NCBI RefSeq assembly: GCF_001421565.1
Contig: NZ_LMKQ01000001.1
Span: 1,487,651-1,551,650 of the forward strand
From: Agromyces sp. Leaf222
GTDB lineage: Bacteria; Actinomycetota; Actinomycetes; Actinomycetales; Microbacteriaceae
Direction: 5' to 3'
DNA length: 64,000 bases
The notes beneath the pieces were generated by a model, which saw only the letters and a program-made list of their open reading frames with translations, made no database searches and had not been told where the DNA came from. Both the position numbers and the translations under genes were made by a program. Shown here one piece after another: positions 1 through 8,033 of the stretch (positions are counted from its first letter, which is position 1; each line of letters begins with the position of its first letter).

Positions 1-1
1 G

Positions 2-460
2 CCGCTCTCGGGTGCGCTGCTCGCCGACACCGTGCGCTACCTCATCGCGACGACGCTCACCATCACCATGGGCGTCATCATGGGGCTCAGGCCGGAGGGC
101 GGGCTCGGCGGCGTCGTCGGCGGCGCCGTGCTCGTGATCGCCTGCTCGTGGGCGATCAGCTGGATCTTCGCCTTCTTCGGCGTGATCGCGCGCACCGCCT
201 CGAGCGTGCAGGGCATCTCGATGCTCGTGCTGTTCCCCCTGACGTTCCTCTCGAACGCCTTCGTGCCGGCCGACACCATGCCCGACTGGCTGCAGTGGTT
301 CGTGGACATCAACCCGGTCTCGCACCTCGTCACCGCGGTGCGCGAGCTCTTCGACGCCGGCACGTTCGGCGGCGACGCCTGGCTCTCGCTCCTCGGCGCG
401 GCCGTCATCGTCGCGGTCTTCGCGCCGCTCACCGTGAAGGCGTACATGCGCAAGGCGTGA
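2..460 (+). CDS. ABC-2 type transporter permease, C-terminal part
   Basis: The reading frame is open from the window edge, so the start and the N-terminal half are missing. The visible 152 residues are strongly hydrophobic, with about four membrane segments. They include a stretch resembling the conserved C-terminal region of DrrB-like ABC-2 permeases: a small-residue helix, then LFPLTFLSNAFVPADTMPDW, then a region like NPVSHLVTAVREL. Members of this family form the membrane channel of drug or lipid exporters and pair with an ATPase, which probably lies upstream outside the window. The gene ends 27 bp before the convergent regulator. The family call is good; the substrate cannot be told. Confidence 0.85.
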   Translation, partial: PLSGALLADTVRYLIATTLTITMGVIMGLRPEGGLGGVVGGAVLVIACSWAISWIFAFFGVIARTASSVQGISMLVLFPLTFLSNAFVPADTMPDWLQWFVDINPVSHLVTAVRELFDAGTFGGDAWLSLLGAAVIVAVFAPLTVKAYMRKA

Positions 461-487
461 CGCCAGTGCAGGCCGAGGTCGGCGCCG

Positions 488-3400
488 TCACACCCCGGGA
501 ACGGGCTCCGCGATCAACGCGCGAGCCCGTTCCGTGCGTTCGGTGTTCGAGAGCACGGATGCCGCGGCGCGCGCCGTGGCGAGGCGCTCGGCGCCCGCGT
601 GCTCGGCGATGACCGCGGCGATGTTCTCGAGGCGCAGCGCGGGCAGGTCCTGCCGCGAGTGCAGCACCTCGGCGAGCGCGAACGACTCGACGGCTCGATC
701 CGACAGCGACGGATGCCGCACCGCCCACGCGCTCCAGCCGGCGGCGACCGTGCCGAGCACCGGGCGATCCGTGAAGACGTCGCCTCGAACGCGCAGCGCC
801 GCGACCGCTCGCCGCCGCATGAGCTCGGCCCACTCCGCGAGGGCGGGCTCCGGCCAGCCGGACTGCACGCCGCCCGCGACGACCGCGGCGAGCGCGATCT
901 GGTACCACGGCGACGATCGCTGGCGCCCTTGCGCGAACTGCGCGATCACCTCGGGCGCCCGCGCGAACGCGAGCGCGGTCTCGCCACGGAGTCGGGCGAC
1001 CTCGACGAGTCCGAGCCTGGCCGTCATCGCGTGCGGGATCCCGTCGCTCGTGACGCGGTCGTCGGCCGCCTGCGCCACGAGCCGTTCCTCGGCCTCGTCG
1101 AGCCGGCCGGCGGAGATCAGGTGGCTCGTGATCATCCAGTCGATCTGCATCAGGTCCTGCGTCGCCTCGAGCCGCACCATGCCGGCGCGCGCCTCGGTCG
1201 CCCATTCGAGCGCCTCGTCGGAAGCCCCGCGCTGGCCGGCGAGCTCGGCGAGCATGAGGGCGGACATCGCGGAGGCCCACGCGTCGCCGACCTGCTCGGC
1301 GAGGAGATGCGTGCGCAGGGCGTACTCTGCGGCCTGGCCCGGTTCGCCCTCGTTCTCGGTGAACTGCGATTGCAGGATGTTGGCGAGCAGGGCGGTCTCG
1401 GGGTCGTCGGACTCGGTCATCGCGGCGATCAGGCGGCCGGCCAGCTCGAAGTCGGGCATCGCGAGGAGGAACTGCGTGATCGCGTCGATCCACGGCGCTC
1501 GCGCGAGCCCGAGCTTCGCGACGGCGCGCAGCCGGGCGAGGGCGCGAAGGCCGACGGGCGTGTCCGCGGCGAAGTTCGTGCCGGCGATGAGGATCAGGCC
1601 GAGCGTCGCCGCCTCGCTCGTCGCGGCATCCGGTCGCGTGCCCCTGGTCGCCTCGAGCACGGCGTCGCTGAGGCCGAGGATCTCGGAGTGGGCGCTCCTG
1701 ACGGTCCAGAAGTAGCCGAGCGTCGCGAACACCGAGGTGACGGTGGGGGCGTCGCGGCGCTCGATCGCCCGGCGGAGCACGGCGACGAGGTTGTCCTGCT
1801 CGATCGCGATCGACGCGAAGGTGCGCAACTGGGCCGGCCCTCGCACATGCGCGAGCGCGCGTCGGGAGAACGCCGAGGCCCAGTCGGCCATCGCCGCGGC
1901 GACGTCGTCGCGCTCCTCGGGTGCGAGCCGCAGCTGCCCGAACTCGCGCACGGTCTCGAGCATGCGGAACCGCGGCTGCCCGAGCGCGTCGTCGGCCACG
2001 GCGAGCAGCGACTGGGCGATGAGCCCGTCGAGCACCCAGACGGCGTCGGCGGTGCCGAGCACGGCCTCGGCGGCCTCCGCGCCGAACCCGTCGACGAACC
2101 AGGCGAGCCTCGGCAGCGCGGCCTGCTCCGCCGGCGTCAGCAGGGCCCAGCTCCACTCGATGACCCCGGCGAGCGTGCGCTGGCGTTCGGGCGCCGAGCG
2201 GTCGCCGCGCGCGAGCAGGGTGAACCGGTCGGCGAGTCGCGCCTCGATCTGCTCGACGCTCATCGAGCGAACGCGGGCCGCGGCCAGCTCGATCGCGAGC
2301 GGCAACCCGTCGAGTCGGTCGCAGAGGCGCTGCACGACGTCGAGGGGGAGGGACGCCGCGGGGCGGGCCGACCTCGCACGCTCGAGGAACAGGCGGGCGG
2401 CCGGGCCGGGCTCGGCATCGGGTTCGCCGGCCGCGAGCGTCGAGAGCGGGTACACCTGCTCGGCGCCGATCGCGAGCGGACTGCGACTGGTCGCGAGCAC
2501 GCGCAGGGTCGGCACGGCGGCGAGCAGCTCGGCCGTCCACGTCGCGACGCCCTCGACGATCTGCTCGCAGTTGTCGAGCACCAGCAGGGTGGGCCGCTCG
2601 GCGAGCTGCTCGACGATGCGCGAGCGCGCGTCGCGTCGCGTCATGGCGGCCTCGCCGAGTCGCTGGCTCGCGCTCGCCTCGCGGATGCCGAGGGCCGAGC
2701 CCAGCGCGAGGGCCACGTCGTCGTCGGTGCGCACGCTCGCGAGCTCGACCACGATGACGGCGGGCGCATCGGAGCGTAGGGCGACCTGCTGCGCGAGTCG
2801 GGTCTTGCCGAGGCCGCCAGGTCCCAGGATCGTCACGAGCCGGTGCTCGGCCATCGCGCGCTCGACAGCCTCGACGTCGGCGTCGCGGCCGATCAGCGCG
2901 TTCGGAGCCGCGCGTACGCCGATGCGGCGCCGCTGCGCCGGTGCCGTCGTGGCGTCGGACAGGTCGGGTGCCTCGTCCTGCAGAAGTTCGGCGTTCAGGG
3001 TCACGAGCTCGGCCGAAGGGGATGCGCCCAGTTCGTCGGCGAGGCGTTCGCGGAATCCCGCGAATGCCGCGAGGGCTTCGGCCCGCCGACCGGATGCCGC
3101 GAGCTCGCGCAGCCGGGCTGCGATCAGTCGTTCGTTCAACGGCTGCATGCCGAGCAGTGCGGCCAGGTCTGCCGCGGCGCCGGCGTGATCGCCGGCCTCG
3201 CCGCGCAGCCGTGCACGCCGCTCGAGCAGCGCGGACCTGGCAGCGGATGCGCGGTCGACGAGTGCCTCGGCGATCGGCGCCCCGCCGAGATCGGCGCCCG
3301 GCTCGCCGCGCCAGAGGGCCAGGGCCGCATCGATCGCTGCGGGGCTCGCCGTGGCATCCGTCGACACCCGGGCGGCGAGCGAGAGGTCGAGCTGGTCGGC

Positions 3401-3706
3401 CTCCACCCCCAGCGCGTACCCGCCGGGCACTGAGCGCAGCAGCCCATCGGCCGTCGTGGAACGCAGGCGACTCACGAGGGTCTGCAGCGCCGCCTTCGCG
3501 TTGCGCGGCGGTGCGTCGCCCCAGATCTCGTCGACGATCGCCTCGACCCCGACCCCGCCGCCGGCGGCCCGCGGAAGTACCGCGAGCACGGCGATCAGCG
3601 CCTTCGCGAGCGCGCCGGGAGGCTCGACCCGGCTGCCGTCGGGGCCCTCGACCGAGATCGGGCCCAGCACGCGCACGCGGGGGGACTCGCCGGGGTCGGT
3701 GTGCAC
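488..3706 (-). CDS. AfsR/SARP-like transcriptional regulator with BTAD and NB-ARC-type ATPase
   Basis: 1072 residues. An OmpR-type winged helix is visible at about residues 10-95 (VRVLGPISVEG to LQTLVSRLRS). A bacterial transcriptional activation domain follows at about 100-245. Then comes a STAND/NB-ARC ATPase with Walker A GPGGLGKTRLA near residue 300 and a Walker B-like LLVLDNCEQ about 75 residues later. The long Ala/Leu/Glu-rich C-terminal half looks like TPR-type helical repeats. Relatives are ATP-dependent regulators of secondary metabolism or stress genes. The start is GTG at 3706; on its strand a TAGGCT hexamer (3713-3718) lies 6 nt upstream, which fits a leaderless message. No biosynthetic cluster adjoins it, so the target genes are unknown. 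Confidence 0.85.
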   Translation of the reverse strand: MHTDPGESPRVRVLGPISVEGPDGSRVEPPGALAKALIAVLAVLPRAAGGGVGVEAIVDEIWGDAPPRNAKAALQTLVSRLRSTTADGLLRSVPGGYALGVEADQLDLSLAARVSTDATASPAAIDAALALWRGEPGADLGGAPIAEALVDRASAARSALLERRARLRGEAGDHAGAAADLAALLGMQPLNERLIAARLRELAASGRRAEALAAFAGFRERLADELGASPSAELVTLNAELLQDEAPDLSDATTAPAQRRRIGVRAAPNALIGRDADVEAVERAMAEHRLVTILGPGGLGKTRLAQQVALRSDAPAVIVVELASVRTDDDVALALGSALGIREASASQRLGEAAMTRRDARSRIVEQLAERPTLLVLDNCEQIVEGVATWTAELLAAVPTLRVLATSRSPLAIGAEQVYPLSTLAAGEPDAEPGPAARLFLERARSARPAASLPLDVVQRLCDRLDGLPLAIELAAARVRSMSVEQIEARLADRFTLLARGDRSAPERQRTLAGVIEWSWALLTPAEQAALPRLAWFVDGFGAEAAEAVLGTADAVWVLDGLIAQSLLAVADDALGQPRFRMLETVREFGQLRLAPEERDDVAAAMADWASAFSRRALAHVRGPAQLRTFASIAIEQDNLVAVLRRAIERRDAPTVTSVFATLGYFWTVRSAHSEILGLSDAVLEATRGTRPDAATSEAATLGLILIAGTNFAADTPVGLRALARLRAVAKLGLARAPWIDAITQFLLAMPDFELAGRLIAAMTESDDPETALLANILQSQFTENEGEPGQAAEYALRTHLLAEQVGDAWASAMSALMLAELAGQRGASDEALEWATEARAGMVRLEATQDLMQIDWMITSHLISAGRLDEAEERLVAQAADDRVTSDGIPHAMTARLGLVEVARLRGETALAFARAPEVIAQFAQGRQRSSPWYQIALAAVVAGGVQSGWPEPALAEWAELMRRRAVAALRVRGDVFTDRPVLGTVAAGWSAWAVRHPSLSDRAVESFALAEVLHSRQDLPALRLENIAAVIAEHAGAERLATARAAASVLSNTERTERARALIAEPVPGV

Positions 3707-3783
3707 GGCACGAGCCTACCGGCGACGTTCCGGGGCTGGAGCGCGGCGCGGTCGCCTGTCTATGCTGGGCTCGGGGGGATGAC

Positions 3784-4305
3784 ATGCGCGCACCTGTGGG
3801 GACACTGCTCGGACTTACCGGAATCCTGCTGCTCGCCGGATGCGTCGGGCCGCCCGGCGGCCAGGGCGGGGGCGACGGCTCCAGTGGCTCCGGCGATGGG
3901 GCGGGCGCCGGCGGCCGAGAGCAGGTCTCGTGCGCGGAGGCGTCGAGCGTGACGCTCGACGGCGAGCGCGTGGCGTACGAGGTCGTCGGCGACTGCGCCG
4001 AGGTCATCGTGCGCGGCAACGGCCTCGACGTGCGCATGGGGGCGACCACCGAGCTCAGCATCGAGGGTCGTGCGAACGAGGTCGATTCGGGCTCCGGTGT
4101 GGGCGCCGTCACGATCAAGGGCGACGACAACGACGTCGAGGCGACCACCATCGCGTCGATCGTGATCGCGGGCAACGAGAACGACCTCGAGGCCGAGACC
4201 GTCGGATCGGTCGAGATCGCCGGCGACGACAACGGCGTCGAAGCCGGCAACGACCCGCAACCGGTACGCGTGACGGGCGACGGCAACATGGTCGAGCGCC
4301 ACTGA
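3784..4305 (+). CDS. DUF3060-like repeat lipoprotein
   Basis: 173 residues. It begins with a lipoprotein signal peptide (MRAPVGTLLGLTGILLLAGC), with lipobox LAGC and Cys at residue 20, followed by a Gly/Ser-rich spacer. The rest is a run of degenerate repeats built round G-x-x-N-x-V/L: GNGLDV, GRANEV, GDDNDV, GNENDL, GDDNGV and GDGNMV. This suggests a small parallel beta-solenoid like DUF3060 proteins. Two Cys (in SCAE and GDCAE) could pair. The start was chosen for the signal peptide and a GGGGGG ribosome site just upstream; TATGCT at 3761-3766 could be its -10 box. The function is unknown; it is expected on the outer face of the membrane. Confidence 0.75.
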   Translation: MRAPVGTLLGLTGILLLAGCVGPPGGQGGGDGSSGSGDGAGAGGREQVSCAEASSVTLDGERVAYEVVGDCAEVIVRGNGLDVRMGATTELSIEGRANEVDSGSGVGAVTIKGDDNDVEATTIASIVIAGNENDLEAETVGSVEIAGDDNGVEAGNDPQPVRVTGDGNMVERH

Positions 4306-4377
4306 CGTCGAGCTCGTCGACGCCGAACCGTCCGAAAGTCGCACGCGTCGCCGCGGCCGAACTGCGAGACTCGGGGT

Positions 4378-5169
4378 ATGACGAACGCCGCCGAGCACGA
4401 GCCAGCACACGAACGATCGACCGGGCGCCGCGTCATCCGGATCCTGCTCGCGGTGCTGACCGTGTTCGTGCTGCTCGTCGTCGGCTTCCTCGTGTGGGCG
4501 AACACGGTCATGCAGGGCGAACGGCCTGCGGCCCTCGAGGCGTGGACGGACGACCGGGTGAGCATCGAGTCGTTCGACGACTCGGTCGTGATGACCCCCG
4601 TCGACGCGGCATCCGATCGCGGCCTCGTGTTCATTCCCGGGGCGAAGGTCGACCCGTACGCCTACCTGGCGAAGCTCGTCGACGCCGCCGCCGAGACCGG
4701 CACGACCGTCGTCATCACGAAGCCCACGCTGAACCTCGCCTTCTTCGACCAGCGCCCGCTCGACACCTTCACGAGCCACGCGCCCGACGTCGACGAGTGG
4801 TACGTCGGCGGGCATTCGCTCGGCGGGGTGCGTGCGTGCATGATGGCGGCCGACGGCGAGGAGGTCGCCGGCCTCGTGTTCTTCGGCTCGTACTGCGCGA
4901 ACGACGTGAGCGGCACCGACCTCGCCGTGCTCAGCATCTCGGGCAGCGAAGACGGGCTCAGCACGCCCGACAAGATCGAGGGCGCCGCGCACCTGGTTCC
5001 GGCCGACACGACCTACGTCGAGATCGAGGGCGCGAACCACGCGAGCTTCGGCAACTACGGCGTGCAGCCGGGCGACGGCGTCGCGACGATTCCCGATGGC
5101 GACGTGCGGGCGGCGATCACCGATGCGCTCGTGGCGTTCTGGGGCGATTCGGGCGCGTCGGGGGAGTAG
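4378..5169 (+). CDS. membrane-anchored alpha/beta hydrolase
   Basis: 263 residues. A short basic N-terminus precedes one transmembrane helix (about 20-42, IRILLAVLTVFVLLVVGFLVW), giving a type II anchor with the catalytic part outside. The body is a compact alpha/beta-hydrolase: FIPGAKVDPYAY near the oxyanion region, nucleophile elbow GHSLGG, an Asp in SGSEDG, and a His in EGANHASFGNYG. The last motif is typical of the short dienelactone-hydrolase-like/DUF-type hydrolases of actinobacteria. It lies 72 bp after the lipoprotein gene. A GAGACT hexamer 6 nt before the ATG hints at a leaderless start. The substrate is unknown. Confidence 0.8.
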   Translation: MTNAAEHEPAHERSTGRRVIRILLAVLTVFVLLVVGFLVWANTVMQGERPAALEAWTDDRVSIESFDDSVVMTPVDAASDRGLVFIPGAKVDPYAYLAKLVDAAAETGTTVVITKPTLNLAFFDQRPLDTFTSHAPDVDEWYVGGHSLGGVRACMMAADGEEVAGLVFFGSYCANDVSGTDLAVLSISGSEDGLSTPDKIEGAAHLVPADTTYVEIEGANHASFGNYGVQPGDGVATIPDGDVRAAITDALVAFWGDSGASGE

Positions 5170-5203
5170 CGCGGTCGGATGCCGCGGCATCCGATCACGG
5201 TTG

Positions 5204-5252
5204 AGCAACTCTGGTTGACAAAGTCATGTAAGCAACATAGGTTGCTTACATG
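5204..5252 (+). promoter_or_regulatory. promoter with two tandem palindromic operators and leaderless start
   Basis: A -35 TTGACA (5215-5220) is followed after 17 nt by -10 TAGGTT (5238-5243), and the ATG at 5250 begins 6 nt later. Two sites of form AGCAAC-N3-GGTTG are present: 5204-5217 over the -35 and 5231-5244 over the -10. Their centres are 27 bp apart. The second expands to a perfect 12-bp inverted repeat (arms 5225-5236 and 5241-5252, 4-nt spacer) that runs into the start codon. This geometry fits repression, perhaps autoregulation by the HTH product just downstream; the binding protein is inferred. Confidence 0.75.
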
Positions 5253-5519
5253 AACCCGCCGCCACCACCGCCGCCACCGCCGCCCACGACGAGCCCGGAC
5301 CCCACCGGAGCCGAGGCCTCCGACCTCGCCGCCGTCGTCGCACTGCGTGATCTCGCCGACCAGCTCGAAGACGCCGCCATCGAACGCGCGATGCGCGAGG
5401 GCTGGAGCTGGACCCAGGTCGCCGAGGCCCTCGGCGTCACCCGCCAGGCCGTGCACAAGAAGCACCACCGGCGACTCGAGCATGCGGGAATCGAACTGAG
5501 GAGGCGCGGCAATGCCTGA
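5250..5519 (+). CDS. small helix-turn-helix protein with N-terminal polyproline run
   Basis: 89 residues. The sequence starts Met-Asn, then ten consecutive prolines, then a Thr/Ser/Asp linker. The folded part (about 25-85) holds an HTH of the type WSWTQVAEALGVTRQAVHKKH, followed by a basic tail. It overlaps the downstream Clp-N gene by 8 bp, and the same order (small HTH, Clp-N protein, ABC genes) suggests that it regulates this operon. The start codon is part of the palindromic operator and directly follows the -10 box, so the mRNA is probably leaderless. The proline run right after initiation should make translation depend on EF-P. No ligand or cofactor motif was seen. Confidence 0.8.
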   Translation: MNPPPPPPPPPPTTSPDPTGAEASDLAAVVALRDLADQLEDAAIERAMREGWSWTQVAEALGVTRQAVHKKHHRRLEHAGIELRRRGNA

Positions 5520-6003
5520 ACTGGTGCACGACGAACTCGGGCCGACCCTGAAGGGCGTCGTCCTCGGCGCGATCGACGAGGCGACCCGGCGCGGCGCGAC
5601 GAAGGTGGAGTCCGAGCACCTCCTGCTCTCCATTGCGGCCAGCGGCGACCTCGCCTCGGCGACGCTCGCCGAGGTCGGCCTCGACCACGGCGCGATCGAC
5701 GAGGCGCTCCGGGTCGAACGCGCGAACTCGCTGGCCTCCGCCGGGGTCGAGCCGGTCGCCGACGAGCGCCTGCGCGCCGTGCGTGACGCCCGGCCAGGCT
5801 GGGGCGCGTCGATCCGCGAGTCCCTGAGTCGCGCGAACTTCCGTGCCCGTCGCGGCCGACCGAGGGCCGAGCGCGAGCGACTCGCCGTCGCCGATGCGCT
5901 CGTCGGCGTGCTCCGCGCCGAGGTCGGCACGGTTCCGCGTGCGCTCGCCTACGCGGGCGTCGATCGTGCCGCCCTCATCACCAGGCTCGAGGCGCTTCGA
6001 TGA
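5512..6003 (+). CDS. stand-alone Clp N-terminal (Clp R) domain protein
   Basis: 163 residues. The N-terminal part resembles the ClpA/ClpC N-domain repeat: LGPTLKGVVLGAIDEATRRGATKVESEHLLLSIAA, where a helix with xxEHLLLxL is diagnostic. The second half (about 85-160) gives a partial second repeat, RLAVADALVGVLRAEVGTVPRALAYAGVD. There is no AAA+ domain, so it cannot unfold proteins by itself. It could be an adaptor, a decoy for substrates or adaptors of ClpC, or a sensor. It is translationally coupled on both sides: it starts inside the HTH gene and its TGA overlaps the ATG of the ABC ATPase. Family assignment is good; the role is inference. Confidence 0.8.
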   Translation: MPELVHDELGPTLKGVVLGAIDEATRRGATKVESEHLLLSIAASGDLASATLAEVGLDHGAIDEALRVERANSLASAGVEPVADERLRAVRDARPGWGASIRESLSRANFRARRGRPRAERERLAVADALVGVLRAEVGTVPRALAYAGVDRAALITRLEALR

Positions 6004-6977
6004 GCACCCCCGACCGCCTCGACGGTGCGCGGCCCGTGATCGCGGTCGACGGCCTGCAGATGCGCTACGGCGCGCACGAGGTGCTTCGCGACGTGTCCTT
6101 CGAGGTGGGCCGCGGCGAGGTCCTGGCCCTGCTCGGCCCGAACGGCGCGGGCAAGACCAGCACGATCGAGATCCTCGAGGGCCTGCGCCGCCGATCGGCC
6201 GGGCGTGTCGAGGTGCTCGGCATCGACCCCGCGCAGGCCGACGAGCGGTGGCGCGCCCGTGTGGGCGTCGTGTTGCAGTCGTGGCGCGACCACGCCAAGT
6301 GGTGTGTGCGCGAGTTGCTCGAGTACCAGGGCTCGCTCGCCGCGCCGTACTCGACCGACTCCATCATCCGCCCCTGGCCGGTGGGCGAGCTCCTCGCCGC
6401 GGTGGGGCTCGCCGAGCAGTCCGACCGCATGCTGAAGTCGCTCTCCGGAGGCCAGCGCCGCCGGCTCGATGTGGCGATCGGCCTCGTCGGACGCCCCGAG
6501 CTGGTCTTCTTCGACGAACCCACGGCCGGGCTCGACCCCCAGGCCAGACGCGACTTCCACGACCTCGTGCGGCGGATCGCGCAGGAGCTCGACACCACGA
6601 TCCTGATGACCACGCACGACCTCTCCGAGGCCGAGCAGCTCGCCGATCGCATCGCGATCCTCACCGACGGGCGGATCGTCGCCGACGGTACCTCCGACGA
6701 CCTGGCACGGCGCATCGTGGGCGAAGACGAGGTGCGGTGGACGTTCGAGGGGCAGTCGATGACGCACCACGTCCGCGACTCCACGGCCTTCGCCCGACAG
6801 CTCTTCGAGCAGCACGGGCGCGGCATCGCCGACCTCGAGATCCGGCGCGCCTCGCTCGAGGACACCTACCTCGCGCTCGTGCAGGCGGCCGAGGCGGCCG
6901 CCGAATCGCGCGGAGTATCCGGCGCAGCGTCCGGAGGCACCGACGGCCCGCGCGACCTCGCGGAGGCGAACCGATGA
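6000..6977 (+). CDS. ABC transporter ATP-binding protein (ABC-2/drug type)
   Basis: 325 residues, a single nucleotide-binding domain. It has Walker A GPNGAGKTS near residue 47, signature LSGGQRRRLDVA near 147, Walker B LVFFDEPTAGLD near 170 and a switch His in MTTHDLSEAEQ. The C-terminal 90 residues form the extra domain usual in DrrA/CcmA-like exporter ATPases. It starts with an ATG overlapping the Clp-N stop and overlaps the permease start (ATGA), so the four genes are one translation unit. It would energise export through the permease that follows. The substrate is unknown. Confidence 0.92.
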   Translation: MSTPDRLDGARPVIAVDGLQMRYGAHEVLRDVSFEVGRGEVLALLGPNGAGKTSTIEILEGLRRRSAGRVEVLGIDPAQADERWRARVGVVLQSWRDHAKWCVRELLEYQGSLAAPYSTDSIIRPWPVGELLAAVGLAEQSDRMLKSLSGGQRRRLDVAIGLVGRPELVFFDEPTAGLDPQARRDFHDLVRRIAQELDTTILMTTHDLSEAEQLADRIAILTDGRIVADGTSDDLARRIVGEDEVRWTFEGQSMTHHVRDSTAFARQLFEQHGRGIADLEIRRASLEDTYLALVQAAEAAAESRGVSGAASGGTDGPRDLAEANR

Positions 6978-7816
6978 GCGTCTCGGCGATCGCCGCGCGG
7001 GCCGGGTTCGTACGAGGACGCATCGAACTCCGGCAGGCGTTCAGCGGTGCCGAGCTGATCGGCCAGCTGCTCTGGCCCCTGCTGACGCTCGTCGCGATCT
7101 TCCTCGTGCGCGACGTGCAGATCGGCGACGGCTACACGCTCGACACGTTCATCCTGCCGGGCGCCCTCGGCATGTTCGTGGCGCTCGGCATGCTGCTCGT
7201 CGTGCAGCAACTCGCGGCCGACCGTGAGGACGGATCGGTGCTGCGAGCGAAGATCACGCCGAACGGCATCCCGGCATACCTCGTCGGCAAGCTCGTGCAG
7301 ATCTCGGCGACCGTGCTCGCGTACGTCACGATCGTGCTGGTGCCCGGGCTGTTCTTCGTCGACGGGCTCGCGCTCGGGCGCCCGGGCTCCTGGCTGACGT
7401 TCGCGTGGGTCGTGCTGCTCGGCCTGGTCGCGACGCAGAGCATCGGCGCGGTGCTCGGGTCGCTCGTGTCGAGCTCCCGCGGCGCCGGCTACCTGTCGCT
7501 GCCGGTGCTCGCGCTCATCGCGATCTCGGGCATCTTCGCCCCGATCACCGCGCTGCCGGCCTGGCTGGCGGGGATCGCCCAGGTGTTCCCGGTCTGCTGG
7601 CTCGGTCTCGGCATGCGTTCGGCGCTCCTGCCCGACTCGGCGGTCGTCGTCGAGATCGGCGGCTCGTGGCGGCCGGTCGAGACCGCGGTCGTGCTCGGGG
7701 GGTGGGCGATCGCCGGGCTCATCTCGGCGCCCGTCGTGCTCGGACGCATGGCCCGCAAGGAGTCCGGTTCGCGGGTGGCCGCACGTCGCGAGCGGGCGCT
7801 GCAGCGGCTCGGCTGA
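6974..7816 (+). CDS. ABC-2 type transporter permease
   Basis: 280 residues with about six transmembrane helices: LLWPLLTLVAIFLV, GALGMFVALGMLLVVQQLA, a helix near 95-115, then TQSIGAVLGSLV, LSLPVLALIAISGIFAPI and a final helix near 240-260. LLVVQQLAADREDGSVLRAKITPNG is typical of ABC-2 permeases that pair with DrrA-like ATPases. The start ATG at 6974 shares bases with the ATPase stop codon; the longer upstream frame is a shadow of the ATPase gene. It is the last gene of the HTH/Clp-N/ABC operon. About 217 bp of non-coding sequence follow, with no clear terminator. Confidence 0.92.
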   Translation: MSVSAIAARAGFVRGRIELRQAFSGAELIGQLLWPLLTLVAIFLVRDVQIGDGYTLDTFILPGALGMFVALGMLLVVQQLAADREDGSVLRAKITPNGIPAYLVGKLVQISATVLAYVTIVLVPGLFFVDGLALGRPGSWLTFAWVVLLGLVATQSIGAVLGSLVSSSRGAGYLSLPVLALIAISGIFAPITALPAWLAGIAQVFPVCWLGLGMRSALLPDSAVVVEIGGSWRPVETAVVLGGWAIAGLISAPVVLGRMARKESGSRVAARRERALQRLG

Positions 7817-8033
7817 TGCTCGACGCGCCGATCGGGCCGCCCGAGTGGTCGCGACACGTCGGAACGACGGGCTCGGAAGCCGCAGAACGTGACCGCTCGG
7901 CGGACGTGCTCGGCGCGCCTGGGCCCAGCGGGCGCCGGAACCGGCGCCGGATGTCGCGGCGAACGACGGGTGCCCCGGAACCGAGCGGCTCCGGGGCATC
8001 CGAGATCTGCGGTGAGGGCGAGCGCCGCCGCTC

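Noticed and set aside
429..4634. Minus-strand reading frame of 1401 codons
   Set aside because: It runs opposite and out of frame to three well-supported genes, is Arg/Ala-rich with no recognisable domain, and is explained by high GC lowering stop-codon frequency.
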